In this document: piece by piece, positions 15,456-22,763 of the stretch
Layout: each line of letters begins with the position of its first letter
Numbering within the stretch: position 1 is the stretch's first letter
NCBI GenBank assembly: GCA_023460055.1
Contig: JAEWRJ010000031.1
Coordinates: 1-23,270 of the forward strand
Length of the DNA stretch: 23,270 nucleotides
DNA from: Bacillota bacterium
GTDB lineage: Bacteria; Bacillota; Clostridia; Christensenellales; Aristaeellaceae
Direction: 5' to 3'
The notes under the pieces: model-generated
Seen by the model: the letters and a program-made list of their open reading frames with translations, nothing else
The model's database searches: none
Told to the model about the DNA's origin: nothing
Position numbers and translations under genes: made by a program

Positions 15456-16841
15456 ATGTCAAAACCAGCAGTCATCGCGGCCCTGGAACCCGGGTTTTCC
15501 CCTCTTTCACTGGCATGGAGAGATTACCAAAGAGATGTAGCTACATCTTCAAATCCGCGCAGGTTTGTCTGTGCCATTGAACGCGACAAGGGTCTGTGTT
15601 CCCCATGGGAAGCGATGATTCTGCCGGAAAACATTGAAGAGAAACGGACTGTTGCCTTGCTGGAGCGGATCGTCAAATCGCTTCTATGGATCCGCGGCGG
15701 CTATAAAATCAAAGTTGCGGGATGCCATGCACTTTATGATTTCCTTAAGACCGCCTATGCCCCCGGCGGAGCCCGTGCTTTTGACGCTGATTTTATGGCA
15801 GGCGTGTATGAAAAACCCTTTGAAATTCTTTGGGAAGAAGATCCGCAGACAATTGCTGAGGGCCGCGAGGCCGCAAGCCCGATGGGGCGTCATATGAACG
15901 GTTGCCGCATCGGCTTTGACGCAGGCGGCAGTGACCGCAAGGTATCTGCTGTCATTGACGGCGAAGCTGTTTTTTCTAAGGAAGTCGTCTGGTTTCCAAA
16001 GACCAACGACAACCCGGATTATCACTACCAAGGCATACGGTCCGCAATGAAAGAAGCGGCAGAGCATATGCCGCGCGTGGATGCCATCGGCGTAAGCAGC
16101 GCGGGTGTTTATATCGATAACCGCATCATGGTTGCTTCCCTGTTTATAAAGGTGCCCAAAGCCCTGTTTGATCTGAAAGTAAAAGACATGTACATCAACG
16201 TGGCTAAGGAGATTGGGGATGTACCACTTGTTGTCGCTAATGATGGCGATGTAACCGCGCTGGCAGGGGCTATGAGCCTGAACGCAGGCAATGTTTTAGG
16301 TATTGCTATGGGAACAAGCGAAGCCGGCGGTTATGTCGACCATGATATGCACATCATGGGATGGCTCAACGAGCTGGCGTTTGTACCCGTCGACTTCAAT
16401 CCCGGCGCGATGGCCGATGAATGGTCCGGCGATATCGGCTGCGGAGTTAAATACTTTTCTCAGGACGCTGTCATCAAGCTGGCTCCCGCCGCAGGGATCC
16501 ATCTTGAAGAAAGCCTTTCCCCCGCGGAAAAGCTGAAGATCGTGCAAACTGAGATGGAGCGGGGAAACCCGGAGGCAATCAAGCTCTATGAGACAATCGG
16601 TGTATACTTTGGTTATGCCATCGCTTATTATGCCTTGTTTTATGAGATAGATCATGTGCTGATCATGGGGCGCGTTACCTCAGGCGAAGGCGGCACGCTC
16701 CTTCTTGATAAGGCGCGTGAAGTGCTGAAAAAGGACTTCCCGGAGATTTATACCCGCTCTCAGCTGCATATACCCGATGAAAAAAGCCGCCGCGTCGGTC
16801 AGTCTGTCGCAGCGGCCAGTTTGCCGGAGATTCAACGCTAA
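15456..16841 (+). CDS. ROK-like sugar kinase with N-terminal extension, probable amino-sugar kinase
   Basis: A 461-residue protein, about 150 residues longer than typical ROK kinases. The first 150 residues (including SLAWRDYQRDVATSS and FLKTAYAPGGARAFDADF) match no domain I know. The ATPase fold begins at GFDAGGSDRKVSAVIDG (153-169), the phosphate-1 motif. IGVSSAGVYID (211-221) and VVANDGDVTALAGAM (259-273), with probable catalytic D263, follow. GTSEAGGYVD (286-295) is the phosphate-2 region. The Glu-x-Gly-His sugar-binding motif and the Cys-rich zinc site of classical ROK kinases are absent; the corresponding region reads LNELAFVPVDF. AAGGAGAAC lies inside the end of nagA, so both are co-translated. 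The neighbouring nagA suggests an N-acetylhexosamine 6-kinase, but a regulatory ATPase is possible. Confidence 0.8.
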   Translation: MSKPAVIAALEPGFSPLSLAWRDYQRDVATSSNPRRFVCAIERDKGLCSPWEAMILPENIEEKRTVALLERIVKSLLWIRGGYKIKVAGCHALYDFLKTAYAPGGARAFDADFMAGVYEKPFEILWEEDPQTIAEGREAASPMGRHMNGCRIGFDAGGSDRKVSAVIDGEAVFSKEVVWFPKTNDNPDYHYQGIRSAMKEAAEHMPRVDAIGVSSAGVYIDNRIMVASLFIKVPKALFDLKVKDMYINVAKEIGDVPLVVANDGDVTALAGAMSLNAGNVLGIAMGTSEAGGYVDHDMHIMGWLNELAFVPVDFNPGAMADEWSGDIGCGVKYFSQDAVIKLAPAAGIHLEESLSPAEKLKIVQTEMERGNPEAIKLYETIGVYFGYAIAYYALFYEIDHVLIMGRVTSGEGGTLLLDKAREVLKKDFPEIYTRSQLHIPDEKSRRVGQSVAAASLPEIQR

Positions 16842-16861
16842 CAAAGAAATCAACGTGTTCC

Positions 16862-16889
16862 AATCCATCCGATTCAGGATGGATTTTTT
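16862..16889 (+). terminator. Intrinsic terminator of the nagA-kinase operon
   Basis: AATCCATCC (16862-16870) pairs with GGATGGATT (16877-16885) around a 6-base loop, running into TTTTTT. It lies 20 bases after the kinase stop codon. Confidence 0.88.
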
Positions 16890-16965
16890 ATCGATTTTAT
16901 GGCTAAAACAATCATTTCCGGTCACCTCTTTCCGCTCTATCGTCAGAAAAAAATCAGGATAAAGT

Positions 16966-16982
16966 ATTGACCTTCTTTGACC
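16966..16982 (-). promoter_or_regulatory. CtsR operator overlapping the hsp20 promoter
   Basis: Read on the minus strand the site is GGTCAAA-GAA-GGTCAAT, against the CtsR heptad repeat RGTCAAA-NAN-RGTCAAA. Only the last base departs. It covers the -35 element (16967-16972) and part of the spacer, where bound CtsR would exclude RNA polymerase. CtsR represses class III heat-shock genes in Bacillota. Confidence 0.8.
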
Positions 16983-16995
16983 TTTGTGGTATCAT
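16967..16995 (+). promoter_or_regulatory. Sigma-A promoter of hsp20
   Basis: TTGACC (16967-16972) and TATCAT (16990-16995) are 17 bases apart. Transcription would start near 17002, giving a leader of about 53 bases. The promoter is otherwise strong, which fits control by repression. Confidence 0.78.
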
Positions 16996-17001
16996 ACAGT
17001 T

Positions 17002-17019
17002 GTCATCGGAAGAGATGAC
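17002..17019 (+). repeat. Hairpin at the 5' end of the hsp20 leader
   Basis: GTCATC (17002-17007) and GATGAC (17014-17019) form a 6-pair stem with a 6-base loop at the predicted 5' end of the mRNA. It may protect the transcript. It does not cover the AAGGAGG ribosome site at 17041-17047. Confidence 0.45.
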
Positions 17020-17054
17020 GGACATGAAGATACTTTTTATAAGGAGGAAGAAAC

Positions 17055-17522
17055 ATGTTATCAATGATTCCCTATCACCGTATGCTGAACAGCCTGTCCA
17101 ACACGCGAAGCAGCCTGATGAATGATCCCTTCTTCCGCTCCTTTGCGGATTTGAGCGGCAGCCTGATGAACGGTTTCCGGGTTGATATCAGGGAGCGGGA
17201 AAATGCCTATCTGCTGGATGCCGAACTTCCGGGTATCCCCAAGGACAAGATCAACCTGAGCGTAGACAAGGATGTATTGACCATCAGCGCAGATATCGAA
17301 AGCCAGCGCAAAGACGAAAGAGAAAATTATTGCTACAGTGAACGCCGCAGCGGCCACGTGGAACGCAGCTTCAATATTGAAGGCATCGACCGGGAGAATA
17401 TCTCAGCCAATTATCAGGATGGCATTCTTCGCGTAGAACTGCCTAAAGAAAAGCCTACTCCTGAAAAAAACAGCCGAAGGATAGAAATCGGTGACGCGCC
17501 AAGACTGGAAAGCGCTGAATAA
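17055..17522 (+). CDS. Small heat-shock protein, Hsp20/alpha-crystallin family
   Basis: A 155-residue ATP-independent holdase chaperone. The N-terminal arm (1-40) is rich in Met, Ser and Phe. The alpha-crystallin domain (about 41-131) begins with FRVDIRERENAYLLDAELPG and ends with the signature ANYQDGILRVELPK (118-131). The C-terminal tail has the I-x-I motif IEI (143-145) that docks neighbouring subunits in the oligomer. AAGGAGG lies 7 bases before the ATG. It is monocistronic, between a CtsR-type promoter and a long terminator palindrome. Induction by heat or protein-folding stress through CtsR is inferred from the operator. Confidence 0.95.
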   Translation: MLSMIPYHRMLNSLSNTRSSLMNDPFFRSFADLSGSLMNGFRVDIRERENAYLLDAELPGIPKDKINLSVDKDVLTISADIESQRKDERENYCYSERRSGHVERSFNIEGIDRENISANYQDGILRVELPKEKPTPEKNSRRIEIGDAPRLESAE

Positions 17523-17529
17523 AACACCT

Positions 17530-17590
17530 GATCTATAGGCGAAAAAAAGGGATGGAGTTATACTCCATCCCTTTTTTTCGCCTATAGATC
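17530..17590. terminator. 61-base perfect inverted repeat, bidirectional terminator
   Basis: Arms of 29 bases (17530-17558 and 17562-17590) are perfectly complementary around a TAT loop. The inner 10 pairs (GGGATGGAGT / ACTCCATCCC) are flanked by A7 on the left and T7 on the right, so a terminator works on either strand. A further outer 12 pairs (GATCTATAGGCG) lie beyond the A/T tracts. It separates convergent hsp20 and the SpoIID-like gene. The outer stem is not needed for termination and is unusual. Confidence 0.92.
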
Positions 17591-17638
17591 GCATTCTCAA
17601 GTGATTCTCGCCGGGTCAGATTGAGATTATATTGATGC

Positions 17639-19366
17639 CTATAAAGGGGCTTCCTCGACAAAGCTCTCCATCACATAGCCCTCCACGCCATCGGCGCGGA
17701 CATGCAGCCAACCTTCATCCGCTCGTTTCAGCACCAGCAGCCTCTGCCCATAATAAAGCTGATAAAGGATATCGCTCGAGGTATTGGGCAGCATACGCAA
17801 GTTAAGCGATGAATTTTGGCTGATGTTCTTAACGATTACCTCCCATTGGCCTTCCTCGGGTGCCAGCCTTTGCGGTACCAGCGTAGGACGAGGAGTTGGT
17901 GTTGGGATGGGGCCGGGTGTCGTTAAAAACTCCGCATTCAGGTATGGACGTGCCGCCGGCATTGTGCGGTAACGGCTCTCCTTCGTGCCGGGATAATAAA
18001 AGGCTAAAATCTCCTGATAGTTTTTTCCATACTGCTTGGCCATCCACTCCGCGCCGCGCTGGCTCATGCCGATCCCATGGCCGTATCTGCCGGAACGGAT
18101 GATAAATCCTTCGGATTCCTCAATCACCTTGATGATCTCATTCTCTTTGAGGTTGATAGACAGGCCCATCAGCTTTTCAAGGCCGGGAAAGATATCAAGA
18201 TCGATCACTATGACCTGTCCCAGAGAAACGAATGGACCCAGTTCTCCCTCATTCTCTGATAATGGCGCTGAGGTATTCTCAGGAACTATCTTTTCATCGA
18301 CGGTAAACAGAAGAACTTCTTCCTCATCCTTTGAACTCTGCTGCCGTCTGCCGCTGATATTCAACTGAAAAGAAAGTTTTGTCATCAGATGGGACTCTGA
18401 GCCGTACATCGGCGCATTGGCGGTGAGTGCCTTTACTTTGTCGATTCTTATATTCTCAGGCAGTCCGCTATAACCCAACTTTTCCATACTCGCTGCCAGC
18501 CCGCTTTTCAGCAGGGATTCCATATCCTGAAGCTGCGGTGTCTCCGCATTCCAATCCTTTGGCAGGTAAAAGCTTTTCACAGGGCTTTGAGGATTTTCAG
18601 CATCATATTTGTCTTCCCGGACAGGCAGATAAGAAAACCCCTCTCCTCCCCAGGCGTGAGCGGATGATTCAGTCTCTCCTCCGTTACTGGCTGTATAATA
18701 AGCCTGTATGATCTGCTCATTGTATGTCAGAACGATTCCCTCTGTTTCTTTCACAGCCCGGTGAGCCCGGGTATGCTCATGAAGTAATCCCCGGTATACC
18801 TGATCATTGGTATCATCTGACAGGTCATAGTCCCTGTCCGGTCTGATCCCGCGAACGGCGTAGCTGCGCGCGGCTATAGCCTGGGCTTTCAGCGCTTCCA
18901 AGGGAAAACTGTCGCTCATCTCATAAGGTACAAGGCCTTTCAGATAATCCTCAATACCGATATGCAGCACTGCCCGAATCACGTTGCCTGAGAGGCTAAT
19001 GTCCAGATCGCCTTCCAGCAGATTGAGCGAATCATTGAGCCGAAGGCCGTTTTCCTCATCGGGATTTGAAGATTGGCGCTTCAGGATCACCTGATCGCCC
19101 GCGTCGATAGCAACCCCTTCATAATAGAGCCATATGCTGCTATCCCTGGCTTCAACTTTCAGCTTGCTGCCGCGCTGAAAACTGAATATGCCGTTAACCA
19201 GATAGCTGCCATAAACGCTTATATCCATACGGCTTGATTTGCTGCTCTCACCAAGCAGGATGCGAACTGTGCCGGGTTCCGGCCGATCCGCGCGGGCCGG
19301 TACGTAAAAAGAAAGCGCTAAAACAGCGCAGATAATGAGTATGGTCATGCGGCGGTAAGGATTCAT
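17639..19366 (-). CDS. Exported SpoIID/LytB-domain protein with C-terminal SH3 domain
   Basis: About 575 residues, far longer than sporulation SpoIID (about 340). A signal peptide covers 1-26 (hydrophobic core ILIICAVLALSFYV, cleavage after ARA). The SpoIID catalytic-type region has YLKGLVPYEMSDSFPLEALKAQAIAARSYA (in parts 141-170), with the key Glu at 149. TNDQVYRG and YTASNGGETESS follow, and GHGIGMSQRGAEWMA lies at 428-442. A low-complexity Pro/Thr linker (483-497) leads to a bacterial SH3-like domain (about 507-570: LNLRMLPNTSSDILYQLYYGQRL-type pattern). SpoIID-type enzymes cleave denuded peptidoglycan glycan strands; LytB-type relatives enhance amidases. The start overlaps the upstream methyltransferase-like gene by 4 bases (ATGA). 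A role in cell-wall remodelling outside the cell is likely; a sporulation role is unproven. Confidence 0.9.
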   Translation of the reverse strand: MNPYRRMTILIICAVLALSFYVPARADRPEPGTVRILLGESSKSSRMDISVYGSYLVNGIFSFQRGSKLKVEARDSSIWLYYEGVAIDAGDQVILKRQSSNPDEENGLRLNDSLNLLEGDLDISLSGNVIRAVLHIGIEDYLKGLVPYEMSDSFPLEALKAQAIAARSYAVRGIRPDRDYDLSDDTNDQVYRGLLHEHTRAHRAVKETEGIVLTYNEQIIQAYYTASNGGETESSAHAWGGEGFSYLPVREDKYDAENPQSPVKSFYLPKDWNAETPQLQDMESLLKSGLAASMEKLGYSGLPENIRIDKVKALTANAPMYGSESHLMTKLSFQLNISGRRQQSSKDEEEVLLFTVDEKIVPENTSAPLSENEGELGPFVSLGQVIVIDLDIFPGLEKLMGLSINLKENEIIKVIEESEGFIIRSGRYGHGIGMSQRGAEWMAKQYGKNYQEILAFYYPGTKESRYRTMPAARPYLNAEFLTTPGPIPTPTPRPTLVPQRLAPEEGQWEVIVKNISQNSSLNLRMLPNTSSDILYQLYYGQRLLVLKRADEGWLHVRADGVEGYVMESFVEEAPL

Positions 19367-19929
19367 AGCTCTTTATGGGCGATCAGGCACCGGCTGCCAA
19401 AGCGCGCTTTATTATAAGCGACATTGATAAAACCGATGTCTTCCATCTTTTTCAGATATGACATCATCAGATCCGCATCCAGGCGCATGGCATAAAAGCT
19501 CCCGCCTCCGGGGAACGCGCTGATAGCTGCGACAAATCGCCCGCCTGGCTTGAGAACACGTAAAACCTCAGAAAACAGCTCGTCCATCGATACATAGGAA
19601 GGAACAAAGCATGTCATGAGCACCCTGTCAAAACTATCTTCCTGCCAGGGGATGTCCGCTCCCATGGCGGACATGATCTCTGCATGATCAAGCCCCCCAC
19701 GCAGTTCCCTGGCAGAAGCGATATCAAAACAGAGCCCGCAGGCTCGCAGCTGATAGTGTGACAGATAATGTGCCAGGAGATTATCACGGCTGCAAGACAA
19801 ATCAAGAACCGCCTGATAGTCATCCACCATGGCCCATTCAACCACAGCCTTCTCAGCCCGGTTCAATGAAACCCTTGACCCGGACAGGTATTGCGCCATG
19901 ATGGTTTGTGCTTCAAGCCTTGTCTGCAT
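19363..19929 (-). CDS. Class I SAM-dependent methyltransferase-like protein
   Basis: A 188-residue protein starting at ATG 19927-19929, with GGAG 8 bases upstream; a GTG three codons earlier is less well placed. The Rossmann-type order is visible: motif I region AVLDLSCSRDNLLAHYL (about 40-56), an acidic strand end near GLCFDIASA, IPWQEDSFDRVLMTCF (about 94-109) and VLRVLKPGGRFVAAIS (about 122-137). The last is the classical Methyltransf_11 pattern. Motif I is odd: the Gly-rich E/DxGxGxG is replaced by LDLSCSRD, so SAM binding may be altered. The substrate is unknown. It is translationally coupled to the SpoIID-type gene. Confidence 0.8.
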   Translation of the reverse strand: MQTRLEAQTIMAQYLSGSRVSLNRAEKAVVEWAMVDDYQAVLDLSCSRDNLLAHYLSHYQLRACGLCFDIASARELRGGLDHAEIMSAMGADIPWQEDSFDRVLMTCFVPSYVSMDELFSEVLRVLKPGGRFVAAISAFPGGGSFYAMRLDADLMMSYLKKMEDIGFINVAYNKARFGSRCLIAHKEL

Positions 19930-19966
19930 TCGCCCCACTCCACATTCAATACGTGATTACACTGCT

Positions 19967-19994
19967 ATTATAACACAAAAGAAAGAAAATTGAA
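19967..19994 (-). promoter_or_regulatory. Predicted promoter of the methyltransferase-SpoIID operon
   Basis: On the minus strand TTCAAT (19989-19994) is 16 bases from a consensus TATAAT (19967-19972), with an extended -10 TG one base upstream. It is divergent from the T-box promoter. Confidence 0.6.
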
Positions 19995-20037
19995 CTACTT
20001 TCGTAACTATTTTTTAATATCTAATATTATTCCGTAT

Positions 20038-20066
20038 TTGACAAGAAAATGTTCAGAACATATAAT
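20038..20066 (+). promoter_or_regulatory. Perfect consensus promoter of the T-box operon
   Basis: TTGACA (20038-20043), a 17-base spacer and TATAAT (20061-20066) match the sigma-A consensus at all 12 positions. The start near 20073 coincides with the beginning of T-box Stem I. A maximal promoter fits control at the level of attenuation. Confidence 0.9.
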
Positions 20067-20072
20067 AAGCGA

Positions 20073-20313
20073 GCTAAGACGGAGCTAAGTAACGCGCGGG
20101 CATTTGCCTTCAGAGAGCCTTTGGTTGGTGCAAAAAGGCGGCAGGCGGCGCGGGAATACCCTCCTGAGCACGGGGCTGAACCTTTGAAAGATATTCACGA
20201 AGTAAGCCCGCGCCGGTACGCCGGTTACAGCGTTTGAGGGCGGATTATTCCGCCGAATGGAAGTGGTACCGTGGTTAACGCCGCCTTCCCCAATCATATG
20301 GGAGGGCGGCTTT
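20073..20313 (+). promoter_or_regulatory. Tyrosine-specific T-box riboswitch leader
   Basis: The leader of about 240 bases has all T-box parts. Stem I pairs GGAG (20081-20084) with CTCC (20161-20164) and CGCGC (20093-20097) with GCGCG (20148-20152). Between them lie AGTAA on the 5' side and the specifier loop GGAATACC on the 3' side. The specifier is TAC (20157-20159), a Tyr codon. The apical part has CAGAGAGCC and TTGGTTGGTG, the AG-bulge and distal-loop signatures. The T-box proper is GAATGGAAGTGGTACCGTGG (20255-20274), with TGGT (20264-20267) fit to pair with an ACCA tRNA end. A terminator follows. Uncharged tRNA-Tyr should stabilise the antiterminator and switch on the aminotransferase-tyrS operon. 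The 62-codon frame across this leader is not a gene. Confidence 0.95.
20280..20313 (+). terminator. T-box attenuator terminator
   Basis: GCCGCCTTCCC (20280-20290) and GGGAGGGCGGC (20300-20310) form an 11-pair stem with one G-T pair and a 9-base loop. Only three T residues follow before ACT. The T-box antiterminator competes for the 5' part of this stem. Confidence 0.88.
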
Positions 20314-20336
20314 ACTCTATACAGGAGGTGAAACGA

Positions 20337-21524
20337 TTGGATCGGGCAGGCTTGCGTTACGCAGACCGCATGAAGCATCTCAATGGAAGCGCCATCAGGG
20401 AGATCTTCAAATATATGGGCAGACCCGGTATGATCTCTTTTGCGGGCGGCAACCCTGGCAATTTCGCGCTGCCCGATGAGCAGATCGCATGTATCACCAA
20501 TGAGCTGCTGCGAACAAATGGAAAGCAGCTGCTTCAATACGGACAGACAGAGGGATATGCTCCCCTTCGCGAAGCATTGCCGGCTTATATTGAGAATTCC
20601 TTCCAAACGAAAACAGATGTCAATGATCTGCTTGTCACCACAGGGTCGATGCAGGGATTGGATCTTTTACTCAAAGCGCTGATTAATCCGGGCGACGTGA
20701 TCCTGACGGAGGAGCCGGTTTTTCTGGGCGCTCTTCAAGCCATGACCGCCGCTCAGGCGATGATCGTGCCTGTCAGGAGTGATGAAAACGGCATAGACAC
20801 CGGGCATTTGGAGGAGATGATGCGGCTGCACAAGCCCAGGCTGCTGTATATCATCCCTACCTTTCAAAACCCGACAGGCCGCACGCTCAGCCTCTCCAGG
20901 CGAAAGGAGGTCGCTCAGCTGGCAGCCAGGCATTGTGTTGTCGTCGCGGAGGATGATCCCTACCGTACGCTGCGCTACAGCGGACAGGAACTCCCTGCTA
21001 TCAAGTCATTTGATCAGGAGGGGTTTGTAGTTCTGCTTGGCAGCTTCTCAAAGATCATATCCCCCGGGCTGAGAGTCGGCTTCATGGCAGGTGATCCGGA
21101 GTTGATCAGCCGCTGCGCTGTCTGCAAGCAATGCGCCGACGTACACACGCCTACCCTGAACCAGGCCATCATAGAATACTATCTGCGACATGGCCTGCTA
21201 AAGGAACATATTTGCGCGATCAGGCCTGTCTATGGAGAAATGATGAACGCGATGCTCAGCAAGCTGCCTGATATCTCCCAGATCGAGTCTTATACCAAAC
21301 CGGAAGGCGGACTGTTCATCTTCGCCTTTTTGCAAGAGGGTCTTGATGCCCTCTCCTTCCTGAGGCCGGCCATCGACCGCGGGCTGGCCTTCGTTCCGGG
21401 AGAATCCTTCTATGTAGAGGGCGGCCATAAAAACACCCTCCGCTTGAATTTTTCCGGCACAGACCTCGCGGGGATACAACGCGGCATGGATATACTGAAA
21501 GACTGCCTCAGCGGCATAGAATAA
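20337..21524 (+). CDS. PLP-dependent class I/II aminotransferase, probable aromatic aminotransferase
   Basis: I place the start at TTG 20337-20339, with AGGAGG 8 bases upstream; the frame is open back to 20271 but that part lies inside the T-box terminator. This gives 395 residues. The fold type I features are SFAGGNPGNFALP, an N-terminal substrate region, FQNPTG (N178), AEDDPYR (D207, Y209) and the Schiff-base Lys K239 in LLGSFSKIISPGLRVGF. The C-terminal Arg for the substrate carboxylate lies in TLRLNFS. The enzyme resembles the 2-aminoadipate/LysN and MocR-like aminotransferases without a DNA-binding domain. Because a tyrosine T-box controls it, it probably makes Tyr from 4-hydroxyphenylpyruvate (or arogenate from prephenate). 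Sequence alone does not fix the substrate. tyrS follows by 12 bases. Confidence 0.9.
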   Translation: MDRAGLRYADRMKHLNGSAIREIFKYMGRPGMISFAGGNPGNFALPDEQIACITNELLRTNGKQLLQYGQTEGYAPLREALPAYIENSFQTKTDVNDLLVTTGSMQGLDLLLKALINPGDVILTEEPVFLGALQAMTAAQAMIVPVRSDENGIDTGHLEEMMRLHKPRLLYIIPTFQNPTGRTLSLSRRKEVAQLAARHCVVVAEDDPYRTLRYSGQELPAIKSFDQEGFVVLLGSFSKIISPGLRVGFMAGDPELISRCAVCKQCADVHTPTLNQAIIEYYLRHGLLKEHICAIRPVYGEMMNAMLSKLPDISQIESYTKPEGGLFIFAFLQEGLDALSFLRPAIDRGLAFVPGESFYVEGGHKNTLRLNFSGTDLAGIQRGMDILKDCLSGIE

Positions 21525-21536
21525 GGAGAAAAGACG

Positions 21537-22763
21537 ATGCACATTCTGGATCTGCTAAAAGAACGCGGCTTTATCGCCCAGATCACCTATGAAGAGGATC
21601 TGTACAAACAGCTTGAAAAGGAGCCGACCAAGTTTTATATAGGCTTTGACCCGACTGCCGCCAGCCTGCACTTTGGGCACTTCATACCGATTCTGGCGAT
21701 GATGCACATGCAGCGCGCCGGTCATATCCCGATTGCTTTGGTCGGAGGCGGCACCGTCATGATCGGCGACCCAAGCGGGAAGTCAGACATGCGAAAAATG
21801 CTGACTTTGGATGACATCAACCGCAACGCCGAAAAAATACATCAGCAGCTTTCCCACTTCCTGAATTTCTCAGATGGAAAGGCACTCATGGCCAACAATG
21901 CCGATTGGCTTTTGGCGCTGAACTATGTTGAGTTTATCCGTGATATCGGCGTTCACTTCTCTGTCAACCGCATGCTGACGGCGGAATGCTACAAGCAGCG
22001 GCTGGAGCGGGGTCTGACCTTCCTTGAGTTCAATTATATGCTGATGCAGGGCTATGACTTTCTTGAACTGTTCAAGCGCCATGGCTGCCGCCTGCAGATG
22101 GGGGGCGATGACCAGTGGAGCAATATGCTGGCCGGCGCAGACCTGATCCGCCGCAAAGAGCGGGAAGATGCCTTTGCATGCACATTCAAGCTGCTTATGA
22201 CGCATGAAGGGAAGAAAATGGGAAAGACCGAGCGCGGCGCGCTGTGGCTTGATCCCGAACTGTGCTCGCCCTACGAGTTCTACCAGTACTGGCGCAATGT
22301 CAGTGACCAGGACGTATCCAAATCGCTTTCCATGCTCACTTTCCTGCCGATGGAAGAGGTGCGCCGTTTGAGCGCGCTGGAGGGGGCCGACATCAACGAG
22401 GCCAAAAAGGTGCTGGCCTTTGAGTGCACCAGGATCGTTCACGGTGAAGTTGAGGCACAAAAGGCGCAGGAAGCATCGGCAGCTCTCTTCAGCGGCGGCA
22501 GCGCCATGGACGAGGTTCCGACCTACGCGATTACCCGGGACGAACTGGAGGCAGACAGCCGCCTGACCACACTGCTTAACACAAGCGGTCTGTGCACCAG
22601 TAAAAGTGAGGCCCGCAAGATGGTGATGCAGGGCGCCGTTGCGATAGGAGATGAGAAGGTGACGGATATCGACACCGTTATTTCATATGAGCAAATCGGC
22701 AGTGACGGCCTGTTGCTGCGGCGCGGCAAAAAGAACTATGTACGCCTTATCATGAAGATTTGA
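21537..22763 (+). CDS. tyrS: Tyrosine--tRNA ligase
   Basis: A 408-residue class I synthetase that charges tRNA-Tyr. FYIGFDPTAASLHFGHFIPI (33-52) holds the HIGH-type motif HFGH (45-48). GGGTVMIGDPSGKSDMR (70-86) and QGYDFLELF (171-179) line the tyrosine pocket. LQMGGDDQWSNMLAG (186-200) follows. The KMSKS-type loop is KMGKT (227-231), as in the TyrS branch. The C-terminal S4 RNA-binding domain (about 340-405) includes LCTSKSEARKMVMQGAVAIG. AAGGAGAAAAGACG precedes the ATG. It lies 12 bases after the aminotransferase gene, under the same Tyr T-box, so tyrosine supply and tRNA charging respond to the same signal. Confidence 0.97.
   Translation: MHILDLLKERGFIAQITYEEDLYKQLEKEPTKFYIGFDPTAASLHFGHFIPILAMMHMQRAGHIPIALVGGGTVMIGDPSGKSDMRKMLTLDDINRNAEKIHQQLSHFLNFSDGKALMANNADWLLALNYVEFIRDIGVHFSVNRMLTAECYKQRLERGLTFLEFNYMLMQGYDFLELFKRHGCRLQMGGDDQWSNMLAGADLIRRKEREDAFACTFKLLMTHEGKKMGKTERGALWLDPELCSPYEFYQYWRNVSDQDVSKSLSMLTFLPMEEVRRLSALEGADINEAKKVLAFECTRIVHGEVEAQKAQEASAALFSGGSAMDEVPTYAITRDELEADSRLTTLLNTSGLCTSKSEARKMVMQGAVAIGDEKVTDIDTVISYEQIGSDGLLLRRGKKNYVRLIMKI

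Noticed and set aside
20049..20237. 62-codon open frame upstream of the aminotransferase
   Set aside because: It begins upstream of the predicted transcript start, inside the promoter, and its codons coincide with T-box structural elements.
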